A stretch of DNA of 64,000 nucleotides from Tribonema minus (lineage: Eukaryota > Sar > Xanthophyceae > Tribonematales > Tribonemataceae), in assembly GCA_017506865.1 (NCBI GenBank), contig JAFCMP010000528.1, forward strand, positions 620,001 through 684,000. Reading direction: 5' to 3'. A model generated the notes under the pieces. It did not search any database and had not been told where the DNA came from. It worked only from the letters and a program-made list of their open reading frames with translations. Every line of letters begins with the position of its first letter. The stretch's first letter is position 1. Of the stretch, positions 32,801 through 47,800 are shown piece after piece. Both the position numbers and the translations under genes were made by a program.

Positions 32801-35800
32801 GGTAATCTCAAAATTCACATCACCCTTTTCCTGGGTATGTCGAGCATGAAGTTCATGATGAGATGGCAAGCAGTCACGCCAGTGCTCCGTTCAAGCTATG
32901 GCAAACCTAGGGCTAAGGCGCATATGGCGGCAGGTGCTGTCCTGAGCTCTGCGTGCGACACTGGTGGTAACGCCTGATGTATCGGTTGAGCTAAATTTGC
33001 GCAACCAATCAACCTTCAGCCGTTACGCCTTTGTAACCCGCCGCGCACAGCCATGATAGTTCTGCATCTGCTCACCTTAACATCACGTGCTCGACGTTTG
33101 TGCAGGCCCCGCACCACGACCGCAGGAAGGAGATTGAGGCGGAGAGTGCCTCTGTGGCGACTCGGCCCGTCATTGCGCTGACCCCGCCTGTTCAGCAACA
33201 GGCGAGTTTGCAAGACGCTGGCACCGTCTGTCCTACTTCAACGTGCTCATGACTGCATGTAAAGTGTACTCTCTGTGACTATGCATGTACAGGTGCGCTG
33301 GTGCCGCGTGTTTACACACATAGGTCATGGGTGGTGCGCACGTTGACTAGCAAAGGCGGCTGACCAGCAGAAAACTGTTCTTGCTGTCGCACCACAAGCA
33401 CTTGCACTGTGGCACACACAAGGCAATGACCAGAGGCTTGGGCACCCCGCCTGCCGTGCTCCATGGCCCAGTTCCACTTGAAGTACGGGTATAAGTGCAG
33501 TTCTGGTTTGCCACGCACTCGAGGGCACTGCAACGCACTCTTGCCACATCTGCGCACATGATGTGTCGCTGAATCTCACAAGTGCGCGCATTCCGGGTGT
33601 GTTGGCGCTGCCCGCGCAGCTGCGCTTCCTCGTGGTGAACCTGTATCGGGCGGCGGACATACCGCCAATGGACAGTGGGCTGGGTGGCAAAGGCGTAGAT
33701 GCCTATGTGCTGGTCAAGTTCGGGGAGCAGCCAGATGTCAAGTGCAAAGCAGTCACGGTAAGTGATCCTCAACTACCGTCATGGGCCAAATTAGGCCTGT
33801 CGGTCAAAGATCTAGCTAGAATGGCCCAAAAAAGCACTCGGACACAGAATAAAGATCACGCAAAAAAAGCACCAGGCGCAATTAGGACACGGCCCTTGAA
33901 ACACCTTCAAATGGGCACTATATGACCATCAGCGGCAGTGTCTCCTCTATTGAACCGGGAAGAAACTCTGACTTCTTGAAGTTGCTTCAGCACAAGGCGA
34001 TCACTTCTCACACTGCTTAACGGGTCATCAACAGAAGGTCGATGACGCCAAGCAACAGGCTGCCAGAGACCAAAACAGACCAGGGTGCAATGAAGGTGTG
34101 CATCTTTGTCATCTGCCGCAGTGCTTGCATGCAGTGCTTCGGGTGCTTCACCTGTAACACATGATGTGCATGCCATAATAGGGTGACCACAAATAAGTGC
34201 CACTGGGCCTAAAAAGCAATGCCCAATGAAACACCCAGGCCTAATTAGGATCGGTGCTTGGTACGCTCCTAATTCTTGACTGACTGGCCCAATTTGGCAC
34301 ATGACGGTATGACCTGCAAGCTTACTGTTGTATGAACTGTACGCACTCGCTGCTGCTATTATCATGCATACTCGGCGAGGCTGCTTCAAGTAAAGACAAT
34401 ACACTCACAAGAGGGTACACAAATTATGCCATCCCAGCTCCCTCTGAATTATCTTTTAGGATGCACATGCTCGTCACGGTCGTCCTAATGTACCCGGTGA
34501 GCTGAAGCTACCTCTGCAGTCAGAGGGCATTTCAATATCTGCCTTGCTCCTGGTCACTGCTGTACATAGGTGAGTGCGCGGGCATCCTTGCGAGCTAACC
34601 ATGTGCAGGACACATCGCATGTGAGCGCAGCGCCCATGCCACTGACCTGGTCAGCAGGTGAAGCTGCGGGATATGTATATGCTGATGGTGATGTGGTTCG
34701 AGCAAATCTCATATCCGCCCAGCATGCTTGATGGTACACTTGAAACGTTGATGGCCTATGACGCCGAAACTATTTTGAGCATCAACACAATGTGTCCACA
34801 GCGACACCAGCCCAACCCTAAAACGCAACTTCAAGTCTGGTCATGCTCCCTCAGGCCACTGCTCTCATCGTGCTGTGCAGGTGAAGAGCCAGTCGTCTTC
34901 GGGCGGGCTGCTGAGCGTTGCTTTCAATGTGCGCATCACCATACCCGTCATGGTCCCCAGCATGAGCAACCGCATCGAAATGCGGCTCATGGACAAGGAC
35001 CTGATGGCCGACGAGGTCATTGGCACACCTGCCATCATTGACTACAGGGTTAGTAAGCGGCCTGATTGTACACTTGTGGCTAGTGGATGGTGCCTTTGGT
35101 TATTTACGCACAAGTGTAAGGCTGCGTTCGCTCTTGGTGCACCTGTCACAGCTGCACCTGTCACAGCTGCTGAATTGCATCTGAGATTAGGATTCTCCGC
35201 TCAAAGCCACCATGCCAAGTCAAGGCGGCAGTTTGCATCCTGCTGAATGCACATAGAAGCCCTTGCCTCATGTTCACGTACTGTGGTATAAGGTATTTGC
35301 CGGCCAGCTGCCGCCCTGCTGCGCGCCAATACAATGCAGAATGACACTACTCTGTGCGGAGTGTGCTGCATCTCACTCATCAGCTAGGGGTGTTGCCGTG
35401 CCATGCTGCATTTGCGCTGCACATGATACGCCGCATGCAGGCTGTTCAAGTGGGCAAGTATGCGCAGCCCTTCTGGGCCCCCGTATATGGCTGCGCGCAT
35501 CCTGAGAACAGCCTCTGGGACTACAAGACACGCATGCGCTATGTGAGTACCTTGACTGAGCAACGAAGATGTGACGTGCCTGCGCCGAGTTGCCCAAGTG
35601 GTACGTTGTCTTGAGGTTAGGCAGTGAAGCCTGCAGCTCACATGATATTCGGTGATCATCGTTTCCTGACGTTGAGCGACAAATGCCAATGCGCTACTTA
35701 CTACCGACATGTACATTCTAGGCAGCAGTCACCAGAGCTCAGGATTCCTGACCGCATTTTGTAAGCATTGTGAAAAAATTGTGCATCAGAACAGCCACTG

Positions 35801-38800
35801 GCACTGCATGCTCGGTCTCAACGGAGTCCATCCACGACATCAAGCGTGGGCAACCACATTTGAAGTTTGAATGCTTGTTGACCATCAACATGAACCTACT
35901 TAGAGCCACATACCCTGTATGGCTGGGACCTATCTCTGAACCGAAACCTGCAATGGTACAATGTGGCGCTCGCCGTCACAAAAGTTAGCTTCTTGTGGCA
36001 AATGTAATTTACTGGCACTGCACATGCTAGGTCACCGTTTCATCAACCAGGTCTGATGGATGCGCTGTCGCTTGCTTTTATGCGAGCTCAGCCTCCACCT
36101 TGAACAAGCACGCCGCCGCTTGTACAGCATTTGGTTTGCCTCCATTTGCAGCAAAGCCTGACTAAGCTTGCCTCACCGGTTCAAGTTCTGTGGGTCACGT
36201 CTCTGCAATCCCTTTGGTGCATTGAGAACTGCTCTTGTAGCATTGCCACCTGGTTGCGCTGCAGCTTTGCCATGGAGCACTGCCAATAAGTGCCAGATGG
36301 CGTTCAATGGTGCCGAACCGGCATGCGATTAACCTGCACTGTGCTGCGTGCTTTGCTCATTGACAGAATACCAGGCCTGATGAGGCCACCACCTACCGTG
36401 GAGCTCTGCTGCTGAGCCTGAGTGAAGACGCAAGAAAGAGGCCACAACGCGTCCGCAAGGATGCCATCCCACCTGCTGAAGTTATGGTAAGCTGGCGTTT
36501 GCAGGTAGCTACTTGTATATATGTCTGGCACGGCACATTTAACATTGATTGCAGTTGAGCAGTGAAAATGCACTCACATCCCTATTCATTTGGGGAAACA
36601 CAATCGTGCAGTGATGTATATTCTATTGCAGCGCCAAAGCTCTACCTTCTTTGTGAGCTTCCTCACCAGCGGCCATGGGCTATTATCAACAAATTTAACG
36701 AATATATTCACTAATTTCAGCTGTGAAAGAGTGGCCTGACCGCAGTGTGTGATAGCAGATTGCCCAGTCTCATCTCTGGTGAATGGCCAAATACTCGGGT
36801 CTCATATACTCATGAAATTTCATGCGCACCACCTGTCCTGCAAAAGGGCATTTGGTCCGCCTCAGAACTGCAGGCTTCTCGATTTCTGTGTCCGCTTGCT
36901 GCACAGGTGCCGCCGCGCATGTCGCGCTACATCCTGAAGGCCACCATCCACTCGGGAAGCGACCTGCCCAGTAAGCAGAAGCTGCATGTTAAGGTGGGCT
37001 ACCGCTGCTGCACTATTGCCTAATACCTCTAGTACTGCAGCAATGCGAGATGCGTGTGTGCTGTTGCCACAGCAGGATATTGCTCTGATGAAAACATTTT
37101 CAATACGGTGTCACTGTTCTGTATAGCTGGCATGCGTGCCATGCACTCTAAAATGATTTGTTTGACTCCGGCAATGCATCCATTGAGTGATCGGGGGGAA
37201 GTACCTCTGCAGAATGTGAAACGTTTGCTGGCATGCGGAAACATATGCTGGCATTCGTTTGCTGTGACGTTGTCATGACGGTGTTGTATTCAAGCAGCAA
37301 CGGAGCTGGCTGTGTCAGATTGCAACTGCTTCAACAAAGCAGTATCAGTACGTGCAAAGTTAAATACGGCCTTGAAAAACTGAGGTGTGACAATCTATTT
37401 ATTCTGCATGACAAGCAGTCTACTATTTGTACTTGCTCTCCATCAGGTTTGTATCGGGCCTCACTATGCCTGCGCACAGCGAGTTGCGGCCTCCGACAAG
37501 CTGCCTGGCGTCGTGCGCTGGGATGAGCTACTCACGGTGAGTCACTCAAGTTAATACCTACCCTGCCTCACCTCAATAATTGTGCTCAAGCGATCACCAG
37601 ACGTTACTCAGGCAATCATTGAAGCATCTGACTGTATAACTTGAGCAACTAGGCTCACCAAACTTGCATGCTTATTTAGTGTAATTGCTGCTTTGATGTA
37701 TTCCACTTTACTGGATGTGATGGCAGGCAACGTAGTGTTGGACTTGAAATGACAAGGTGTGCTGATGGTGAACTTCACATCGTCGCCCAGGACTGGCTCC
37801 GTTCAGCTTGCGTGCAGTGCATTGACCCGCTGGCCACAGGCTGACCATCCATGCCAGAGCAGCCAGGACCACCTGCTTGTTCTGTTTCAGAGTTCATGCT
37901 AGGTGCACTCGGATAAGCTAAGCATGACGAGAAGTAATGGTAAACGCTGCACGCAGGTGGGCGGCGGTGCCATTGAGCTCCCAGCTGACGCAGAGCGCCT
38001 TCCGGATATCTTCGTCTACCTTGTCCGCGACGATGAGAACATCTGCCTGCTGCGCTTCAAGGCGAAGGACGTTCTTCGACAGGTACTGCAGCAGTGCACA
38101 CAGATGCTGTGAACTCTGCTGATGGATCTGATTGTGCACCATACTGTGGGGGTGATTGGTGAATCAGAACAACTTGTGATGAGTGGCATGATATAACGGA
38201 CGCACCAGCGTTAAGCATGCACAGGTACGGATTGCAGTCTATAGGCATGATGTCCTCAACGACGGACAGTACGACTGTCTGCCCGCATATGACCATAATC
38301 TAGCATGTTGTGTGTGTTATAGCTGTCTGCCTGTTTCCGTGTGCTTCAACTGCAAGTGATGATCTTCATCAAATGAGCACTATTTCCTTTATGCCGCTGC
38401 TGCTGCCGCTCCCTCACGGAACGGCTCCACATGAGCGCCTTTGTAGGGAGCCAGGGGCTTATGACTGTTTTGTTGGCAATCTATTTCTGCTGCCGTCTCA
38501 GCTTCAGAGACGCTGCAGTCAGCTGATTGCTAAAGTCAGTAGCTGGGGTAGCAACACATGATTGTGTACAGTTTAGTACTAGCAGCTGCACGGGCAATAA
38601 AGTGCAGACCATAGCACGCAAGCAATGGCCAGCCCGAAATACTGAAGTGTAAAATTGCCCATGTTCCTTACCAGTCTCACCTCGCACGCATAGACGAATT
38701 CCTGCTTCAATCATGTGGCCCCTCCCGTGCGTTTACTTCAGCTGGCATAGCTGATCAAAACTGGATGGCTCTTGTTGCCGCAGGGCTTTGACATGAGTGG

Positions 38801-41800
38801 CAGGTGGATGCGTTTCACCAGAGATGCCGCCATCGACAGAGTGAAGAAGGCGGGGTTCCCCGGCTCGCTGCTGCTGAGGCTGGGCATGGGTTTCGAGGTG
38901 CTTCATTTGACTTTTACAAAATGCTGGCAGCATGCGTTTAGCTTTACAAGCCGATCAGCCTGACTTGGTGAAAACTCTCTTGTGGCATCAAAATGTTGTC
39001 TTCCGTAGTATGATTGCGTAGGAGCAGAAGCAAGGCCGATCATGGAGACTAAATTTGAGAGTTGACTGTTGCCAGTGAATTGACGGTCACAGGCTCATGT
39101 ACTTTATGCTGCATGCGCACTGTCCCACCGCCTTAATGTCAAATGCCATATGCGTACACACTGTGATACTTCAGACGCAAGGTATTTTGTGGCAAAGAAT
39201 TTAGGGTGCTTAAAAATCCAACTCCGGCATATTATGGTCGTGTAAGCACGAATTTGCGCTGCACATGTGTAACAGCCCTGGCCCTCTCAGACATGAGCTT
39301 GTCAACCACGTCATCAAGCGCTAATCTCCGCGCCGTGGGGTGCCTGCCTAATGGCGTGCCTGCTGTTGATTGTCAATGACCTCCAAGGCATGTAGAAGAT
39401 CTGCAGCCGTTCGTCCATTTGAATGATTGTCGGTGTATAATCATGACATTTGTCTCTTGCTACTGTCATCAGGAGCTTGCGCAGGCCTACCCGTGGCCCG
39501 TGCCCGTCCACCCCAAGCTGCAGCCGTACACCCTCTTCATGTACATCTACCAGGTGAGCGATAATGGCAAGCCATGTTGTTCAGCGTCTCTCGCGTTGTG
39601 AGTGTTTAACATGCACGGTGTACCCGGGGATTTGGAACAGTGGGATCAGCGCTTGGACACTTAAGCATGTGGCATGCAGGCACATGTATCCGGACTGTCG
39701 TCAACATTGCTGACATTGAGCTTATGGTGCTGGTGTGAGTGTTCTGGCTGAGTTGTCCTGATTTGCTCTCCATCTGCTTCCGCGATGATTCGGTCGCTGG
39801 TAGTGAGGTTCATCACTCTGACAACATACACGGTTTCCGTTCCTGAGTCTGAAAAGAATGATGATGCCTTCGAGGCCGCCAGCAAGCAGCTGGCAGCAGC
39901 CTCTTGGCAGCAATGTATTACGCATAATTTATCGTGCGGGACCCTGTTGTTGCGTACTGGAACCTCCCAGGCCCGTGACCTCAACCCAGAGGACGCCAAT
40001 GGTCTGCTGGATCCATACCTGAAGATCCGCTTCAATGGCACGCAGCAGACGACGGAGGTTGTGAAGGCAACGCGCAACCCCAGCTTCTTCAAGATAGTCA
40101 GGTGATCCCTGCATGCAAGCTGCCCTTAGAAAGCTGTTACCACACAAGATGCTGACCGGCAAATGAACTACAGCGACTGTGCCTCACAGTGTGCAGCTGC
40201 CTGGCACACAAGGTGCAACATTGACTTCGGGAGGGCTTTGACATATTTGGGTGGCACTGCCCTTCATGCACACAGCAATGTGTGCAGTTTCTGATTGTAC
40301 TGTTGCTGTTGTGTGACTGCAGGATAGACGCAGAACTGCCCAGCAACATGGAGCTGTGGCCTGAGGTCATGGTGGAAGTCTGGGACCACGACAGAGGTAA
40401 GCATGGACGTCTTTGTCTGTTTCCGGTACTGCTAATATGCTGGCCTGACAATATGGCGGAAGTCTGGGGCCATGATTGATGTAGGTATCTTGCCTATGAA
40501 CGTTGCCAGTTTGTTTGTAGGCAATGCTCATGCGGCTCCCTTTCACTGTGTCACATTAGAATGCACGTGTCAATGGAGATACATTGTCATTCGCCGTGCA
40601 TTTCTGCAAGCCCTGAAAAGACCGCCTGACAGGCGTGCTGGGCGCCATCAGTGACCAACATGTGCCTGCATGGAAGTGTCAAGCAGCGCAAACCGCGCAG
40701 AAGCATCCCTTCCCTTGTTTGCTTGCCACTTGATCTCGTGTGATTGCGCACAGCTCCGGATCCGGATGACTGGGTCGGCACGGTGCGCCTGCAGATCAAG
40801 CCGCAGAAGGTCTTTCGGAGCGATGCTGTTGCCTTGGCCACGCCACCAGCGCCCAAGTGGCGCCAGCTCAGTTTCCTGGACGACGAAAACATGCAGGGCG
40901 AGGTGGGACCACCAATCGTTACCACAAACCCGCGTTTCTATTTAGCGTCACAACATGTGGAAGGCTCATGTACATCTGCTCTGAAATGGCAGGGTGGGTG
41001 TAGTGTTTGAGGGTAGATACAGCCAGCATACGTGCTGTCTAGCACTGCGCTTGGCCCTAAGCTGATCTAAAGCATGTTCAGCTGCTCTTATTGCACTGTG
41101 TCACTGCATTGGCCATGCCATCGAAGTGGTGCTCACTGGATTTTCTTGGCTGCTGCGCACATGCGAGCTGAGGCGAGAGTGCAAGCATGATGCACGCACG
41201 ACATGCTGTCTCTGATCTTTCATGTTCTGTCTCTGATCTTTCATGTTCTGCTCAATCTGCAAGTGCTCAGTGTTACCTTGTCGTACTACGCACCCTGACT
41301 TCTCATTAAACAGGCGCCATACCTACATTAGTTCAAAGTGCATTGCAGAATTGTTTTCCTCCCAAAGCATTGATTTATTATTATAATGTGGAAATTAAGG
41401 TGCAATGGCGCAACATGCAGCAACACTTTGCATGGTCAGTATTCGTGCAATTGTTGTGGCCAAAAGGATGCTCAGCTCCTGCCCGCATCGACCAAGGCGT
41501 CTGAACCCGCAGTATCACTGAAGATGCGCCTTGTACAGGATGTTGGACAGATTGCTATCCCACACACATCATAGCTTTTTCCGGCAGCAGTCAAGCACTG
41601 GTGCGCGGGGCAGGCTGCCTCAGCCATCAACTGAGGGGCCCAGACGTGGCGCAGATGAATGCAACTTCATTCAATGCCTTCGGATTTGAGGAAATACGCT
41701 GTGCTCCGCTACACCCCCTCATCTGAATGGCTTGTCCTGGGGCGAGTGCGCTGCTGCTTGCGCCTTGATGTGATGATGCCCAGCCTTCCGAGCATCAACT

Positions 41801-44800
41801 TCAACACAAAGCGGTGACGAAGTACCGCCAATGCATTGCAAAGCACGCACAAGCCCGCCGCAAACACACGCATGCTAGCCCGCATGAACACCTTAGGTGT
41901 TGCGCGTTATTGACGGTGCTATCCTCATGCAGGTGATGCTTGACTATCAAGTGGTGCTGCGGTCGAACGCGGAGGAGAAGCTGCCAGACCGGCCCACCAT
42001 TGTGCCGGAAATGGCGGACTACGATGTTGAGGCAAGCAATTGTATGGCTCTTCGACACTGATAGCCTGAGGGTTGGCCATGGCACCTGCCATCGCTGCAT
42101 GCGTTAAATAGGCCCATAAGATCTAGGTGATGCTTGAATTGCGTGCTCTGTGCTACTCGTGCCATTACAGGCATGGCATTTAGTCTGCAGCGTGCTGTCG
42201 AGGATGGACAGCGCTTGATGTGCACCTCTGGGTTTATGCCCTATTGCCGCAGCAGCTATGCCTGAGAGTTGAGCACATGTGTCAACTCACCTGAGCGCAC
42301 GCGTGCTATGGGCCATGTCACTGATGCGGTCGATTGTTGTCATTCACTCCATCCATGCCTAGTCTGATCATACTGCGCGTATGTGTTTGTCCAATGTACT
42401 ACTTCAAAGTACATTTACCATCACCCTGAAAGGCAGATGGTTACTCAATTTGCAAGCTCATCGGCACTGTTGAACACTTTTCTTTCTTTTGCCGCACACA
42501 GATCCTGCCCATAGGGCTCAGGGACCTGCATCCCAAAGGCCTCACCATGGTCAGCAAACCATACCTCAACTTCAGGGTGAGTAAAGCAGTCCTCACGCGC
42601 GTGTACGTGCATGCTCGGAGCAGTGGATGCAAGCGCGATGCGTGCCAAGCTATTACTAAAGCTTGAACGCATACCGCTGGCACTGCTGCAGACTACAGTA
42701 GCCAAGAACACGGGACCAGAGGCCTGTTGAGTTGTAGCTTAAGTGTCCCCCCCCCCCCTCGTGCCCCTCACAGGTGGGCGACACTCAGGGGACCTTTCAG
42801 ACACGTCCTAGCAACAGGCCGAGCACTATCAACTGCAACTTCATCGAGGAAGGGCGGCCATTGCCTACAGTCATCATCCCGTGCACAATGCCTAAGGTAC
42901 AGCTCTGGCGCCAAAAGCTGATTCGCGGACAACTAGCTGTTCATGATTGCTTTTTGCCATACAAAGCAAATTAATTGATCGCCAACGTCATTCCCGACAG
43001 ACGGCAGGATCTGCTTGATGGTGTACAACAGACTCTTCACTAGTCATGTGATTGAGAGCCGGATGTGCAAGTTTCATCAGCCACATGCAGTCAAAGCACA
43101 TGTGTACTCCTGCTTGTATGCTTTAGCACCCTTGTTGGCTCACACCACAGCAATCCCGGCAGCTGTTCTCTCATGCACTCGTAGAGTTCAGTATACAGCT
43201 GCTATCTGACACCTGATATGATCAGCTCCGAGCGCTCCAAGCTGATGCGTCCAAATATGATGTCAGGTGCGCTTGCGCTGCATAATGCACCTCAAAACAC
43301 TTCATCACCTCACCACGTTTGCCCGTGTCTGCGCTGCTGCTCTCATGGCCTCAGGACCCCCAATTTGCGCTGTGCCTGGATGTTAACGTCATGGATAGGT
43401 GAGACACGACTAGTAGGTCACACCAATCATTGCACATACAGGAGGTCCGCCTTCAGTTGCAGGCAGAACGGAAGGACGGCACAATGTTGCTCAGATGTAG
43501 TAAGGATTTTCCGATCTTGAAGAATGCAGTGCAGGCAAGTAGTTGCCATTGACACCTCCGCTTGGTGGTCGCTGCCAAGGATGAAGCTGATGCTGTGGCA
43601 CACACCTCGGGCGCAATGCCGCCATGCAATTAGTTTGTGCATTCAGCCTTGCCGTTCCTGGTGTCCATAACTACTAACCAAGCTTCAGAGTATTTGCAGA
43701 GCACGCTAATGCCGGCTAAGGCCGCACCAAGCATGCTGCTTATGAGTCATGACTGGGAATGTATGGGGTGCACACTCTGGGCTTTCCAGCCTGAGGAAGC
43801 ACGTGTATGAACTCACTCGAGGGTAAGAGAGCCGTTGATGGGTCAAGATAGCGATTCCCATGGCCACGCTGTAAGAATATATGCACCCTGAGGCCTAGTT
43901 GAAACATTGCATCAATTATGATGGCCCTGCTGTGTATTGTCAGGCATTAGGCATATTGCAAACTTGAAAGCGAAAATTCTCAGACAAGTTATGATGAAGT
44001 TGAAGATAATGCAGTTACCATGACGTACAGTCACCACTGAGCGCGCAACCATGCAGAAAACTGGGCGGCCTGGCGAAAGAGCTTCTCGGCACCGTGTCGA
44101 TACCCCTGGGTGGCAAGATCAAGAGGGATGGCAACAAACGGTACAAGTGAGTGATCTCAAACACGTTGAGCACGTGATGCCTGTGCATTTGCGGTGTGCT
44201 CCAGGCTGCCTGTATCCAGAGCTCACCAAGTGTTACCGCCACTCTGCTCACCGTCCAGAGTCTACAGCAACTTGAATTTTTTAAGGCACAGAGCCATTCC
44301 GGCCATATCATTGCACGTTACTAGCTGGTCGCTGCTGTCACTTCATGCGCTGTGACATAGGACCAGTAGTTGAGGTTTAATGTCACCGCATCTCGTGATT
44401 GCTGCCTGCCTAGCTCACTGACAGGACGTGATGCCTGATGTCTACTTCAACTTCAATGTACCAGTTCTCTGACCAAGTGTTGCGGCGTTGCACAGGCCGC
44501 CTGGCGGGGAGCCCTTTGGGGGTGGGGACACCAGCAATCCTTTTGCCGAAGAGCCTATTGTGTTTGGGGCGGAGCGGAAGGTATGCTCTGCATTCAAGGA
44601 TACACACTGACCTGTGACCTGTCTAAAAATTATATTGAATTTGCTGGCTACCTGCATGTCAGCGACTGTTGCATTGTGGCCTAACAGAGTTGGTACGACC
44701 TGCATCAGATTACTGCTTGTCAACTTCAATGAATGAACTCGCAAAGGTGCAATAGCGCATCTCGTGCATTTCCACATGGCCTTTTCCAGGTGGCAGTCAA

Positions 44801-47800
44801 TATATAAATTGCAGTTGGGGGGGCGCCTTGAGGGTGACATGGGTTTTGATGTTGAATTGGATGCAGACGCGCCTCGTTCAGTTGCAATCTTCCATTCTCA
44901 CAGGGGCACCAGCTTGAGCAGTCCAAACATTCCTTGAACTGAGCATCAACAAACTTCGGACAGTCCAAATATTCCTTGAACTGAGCATCAACAAACTTCG
45001 GAAGCTCAGAAGTGGCACGCTGTTGCAGTCCCTGAGCTGCCTGCACACGCACAACTGCTCCTGGCGCACCATTCACCACACATATCAAATACTTGTGCAC
45101 ACAACGCATCTGTGTCCATTCGTTCTACAGGTCGGCAGGGCCGGCGTTGCGGCGCCCTCCCCCCCCGGGTCGCCTCAGACACTGATTGTCAGGAGGCCCA
45201 CTAACAGGACCCCAAACCTGAGCCCCTCGATGCGAAGCCCTGGGGTGTCACCGCCGCGGATGGAACCGCTCACACCGCCGGGGCAGCTGTCGCAACGCTC
45301 CGCAAAGGATGCTGGCAATCAGGTGGTGAGTGTTGGTCAAGTGGTCAACGGCCTTGATGGGGGGGCTTGAGCCGGCAGCGTCAGCTGCACAGCAGCGGAA
45401 CACAGAGTTAAAGAGTATAAGTGCAGGCGCAGTACGGAAGCGCATTCTGCCAGTCTTATCTCGTCAGTTGACAATGCTTGCTATTGTCCCCACAACGCCC
45501 AGTGCCTGCCGAAGTGTCATAAAGGGTTTGGCTTAAGTGCCTGCTTGATCACCAGTGTGTGCGGGCCCAGTGCTACTGCCTCGGTCTCCCTGTCTCCACA
45601 CACGCACCTTTTTGTTCGGTGAATGGCTAGCTGCCAAGTAGGTGTTTGTTGAACGTAAAGCACGGTAGAAGGCACGCGTGCCTGCTGCCCACTATTGATG
45701 GACATTTGCTCTTGCGCAAAGGGGCTGCACCCAATTACATGGCTTCTTTGGCATGCTGACGATCAAGTTATTTGCCTTGTGCATTCATGAGGCCGAGACG
45801 CGCGCAGGGTGCCACCGTAGCTCCTCACTATCGCAGGCCAGACAGGATGCGCTTCAGGGTGCACAAGCGGCGACCGCCCGGCACTTTTGACTCGCTTCAA
45901 CTCTTGCAATGCCCGCAGACACCAGTTCAAGACGCCACCAAAGTCTTCTTTGGTGCAGAGAAGTTGAAGACGGACTTGGCCCTTCTGGAATCACCGTCGG
46001 CCACGGCCAGCAAGCAGCCCCTGCGCAGGAAGCACAGCGCAGAAGTCACCAAGCGCCGCATCGCCGACAGCGGCGAGCAAGTGAGTAGCCTGGCCCTAAC
46101 TTCAAGTTCGTCAGTCAGCAAGCACATTGGGGGATATGACATGCCTGTCATCAACTGCGAGATCCAGGAGTTTTTGAATTGCCGCACGCTGCTTGGAGAA
46201 TAACACTGTACTGTTTGGCATGCATCATGCTCCTGTAGCACGTCGCGGTGGCAGCACTTCAGAAGCGGCACCGGTTCAGAGTGCCGATTGAAGTTAATCA
46301 AAGCTTGAAGTTGTTCAAAGCATGCTGAGCGCATTTATCTAAAGCTTTCTTGTCACACAATCTTGTGCCTTCCACAAATAAATATTATGTCCCATTTGTC
46401 CCCCTTCAGTACCTGGTGGGGCGCATGACGTGCGAAGAGGAGATGGAGTGGGTCCTGGACCCAACGCCCTTTGAGGAGTACCCAATCTACTCTGGCATGA
46501 AACGGCTGGACAACCCCCTGGCCGCGCCGTTCAGCCGCATTGGCTACTTCAAAGTGAGCCAACCAAGTGGTTTCTTCAAGTATGTGGTTTTTACACTCTG
46601 GATGTGACGGAATTACCAAATGCATTTGTGGGTCATCAACTAAAATTGGTCTGCTGCAACTATGGTATTGCAGTTGCCAGCAGCCAAGGCATTCCTGATT
46701 GTGCACACCGACAACGGCAGTGCAACTGGCCTGTATCTTCGCAGCACCACCACTCAATCAGGGTTTTGAAGTTTGGCACAGCTCGTGACAAGAGTTTGTG
46801 CCATGCAAGACATTAAAGACAGTCAGCGATAGGTGTTGTGGTCGCAACAGGCACCTCGCCTCGCAATGTTTTTTTTCGGCGCTTGTGTAGTCTGTCAAAG
46901 GGTGCTTGTCATGACCTATCAATATAAATCATATGCACGACAGCGTGTCATTTCAGCTACCTCAGGCAAGGGAGGCCCCTGTGCATCCGTCACAGCACTT
47001 GAGGCTCACGAAGTAACACTCTGGCGCACTCCTGCACCGCAACGGGCCTCCAGCCACACCAAAGTCTACATACGTACCCGCTTGCTCCGCGCACTGAATT
47101 GTATTGTGCTGCCGCAGGGCGTGGTGCGCGTGTACGAGAGGTCGGCTGGGCAGCAGGCCGCTGAGCCGCTGCCATTTGATGAGGCACAGCTCAATAAGAA
47201 GCAGGCAGTGGAGGTGGGTGCATGTTATTTTTTAACGTGTTTGAAGTTCGCTGCATCGTACTACATGCAGGGCAATGGCCGGCAACGATTCGAGAGAGGC
47301 TGCTTATCTGCTATCGTTGGCCGTGACACCAGCACAAACGTACCTGGACATCTTGAGCTTATATATGCACTGCATCTTGCCACTTGAACACAGAACCTGA
47401 AGGCTCTGTCATGGTTTGCTGGCAAGCGACCCGCTTGTACATTGCTGAATGCCACTGCCTGCTTGTTTTACCGCTGCATCACGTCGCGGCACCTGATTTT
47501 ACACTTCTGAAGCAATGTCCAGCCTCATGCGCTTCAGGACCTTGTACCAGCGTGAGACATTTGTTCCATATACTACTATACCCTTCTGTAGTATAACAGT
47601 TTCGATTAAGGACCATACGCATGCGTGTTGACAGCATCCACGAAATTGCACTGAGCTGCACACTTGTGTTCATACACACCACGTTACATGCACTTGAACA
47701 CAGCATCATCAGCAATTTTCCACAATGCAGACTCTATGGCTTGTGAGCGCACATCGTGCTGTGGCTGAACACATGATTGTGCGTCATGAGACCACAGGTG

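Noticed and set aside
34660..34800. Possible extra ferlin exon after an AG at 34660
   Set aside because: The flanking exons (16 and 17) already join in phase and give a continuous C2C; this stretch has no ferlin similarity.
45131..45322. Separate Pro/Ser-rich gene
   Set aside because: It is bounded by AG and GT sites and in phase with ferlin exons on both sides, so it is read as a ferlin insert.
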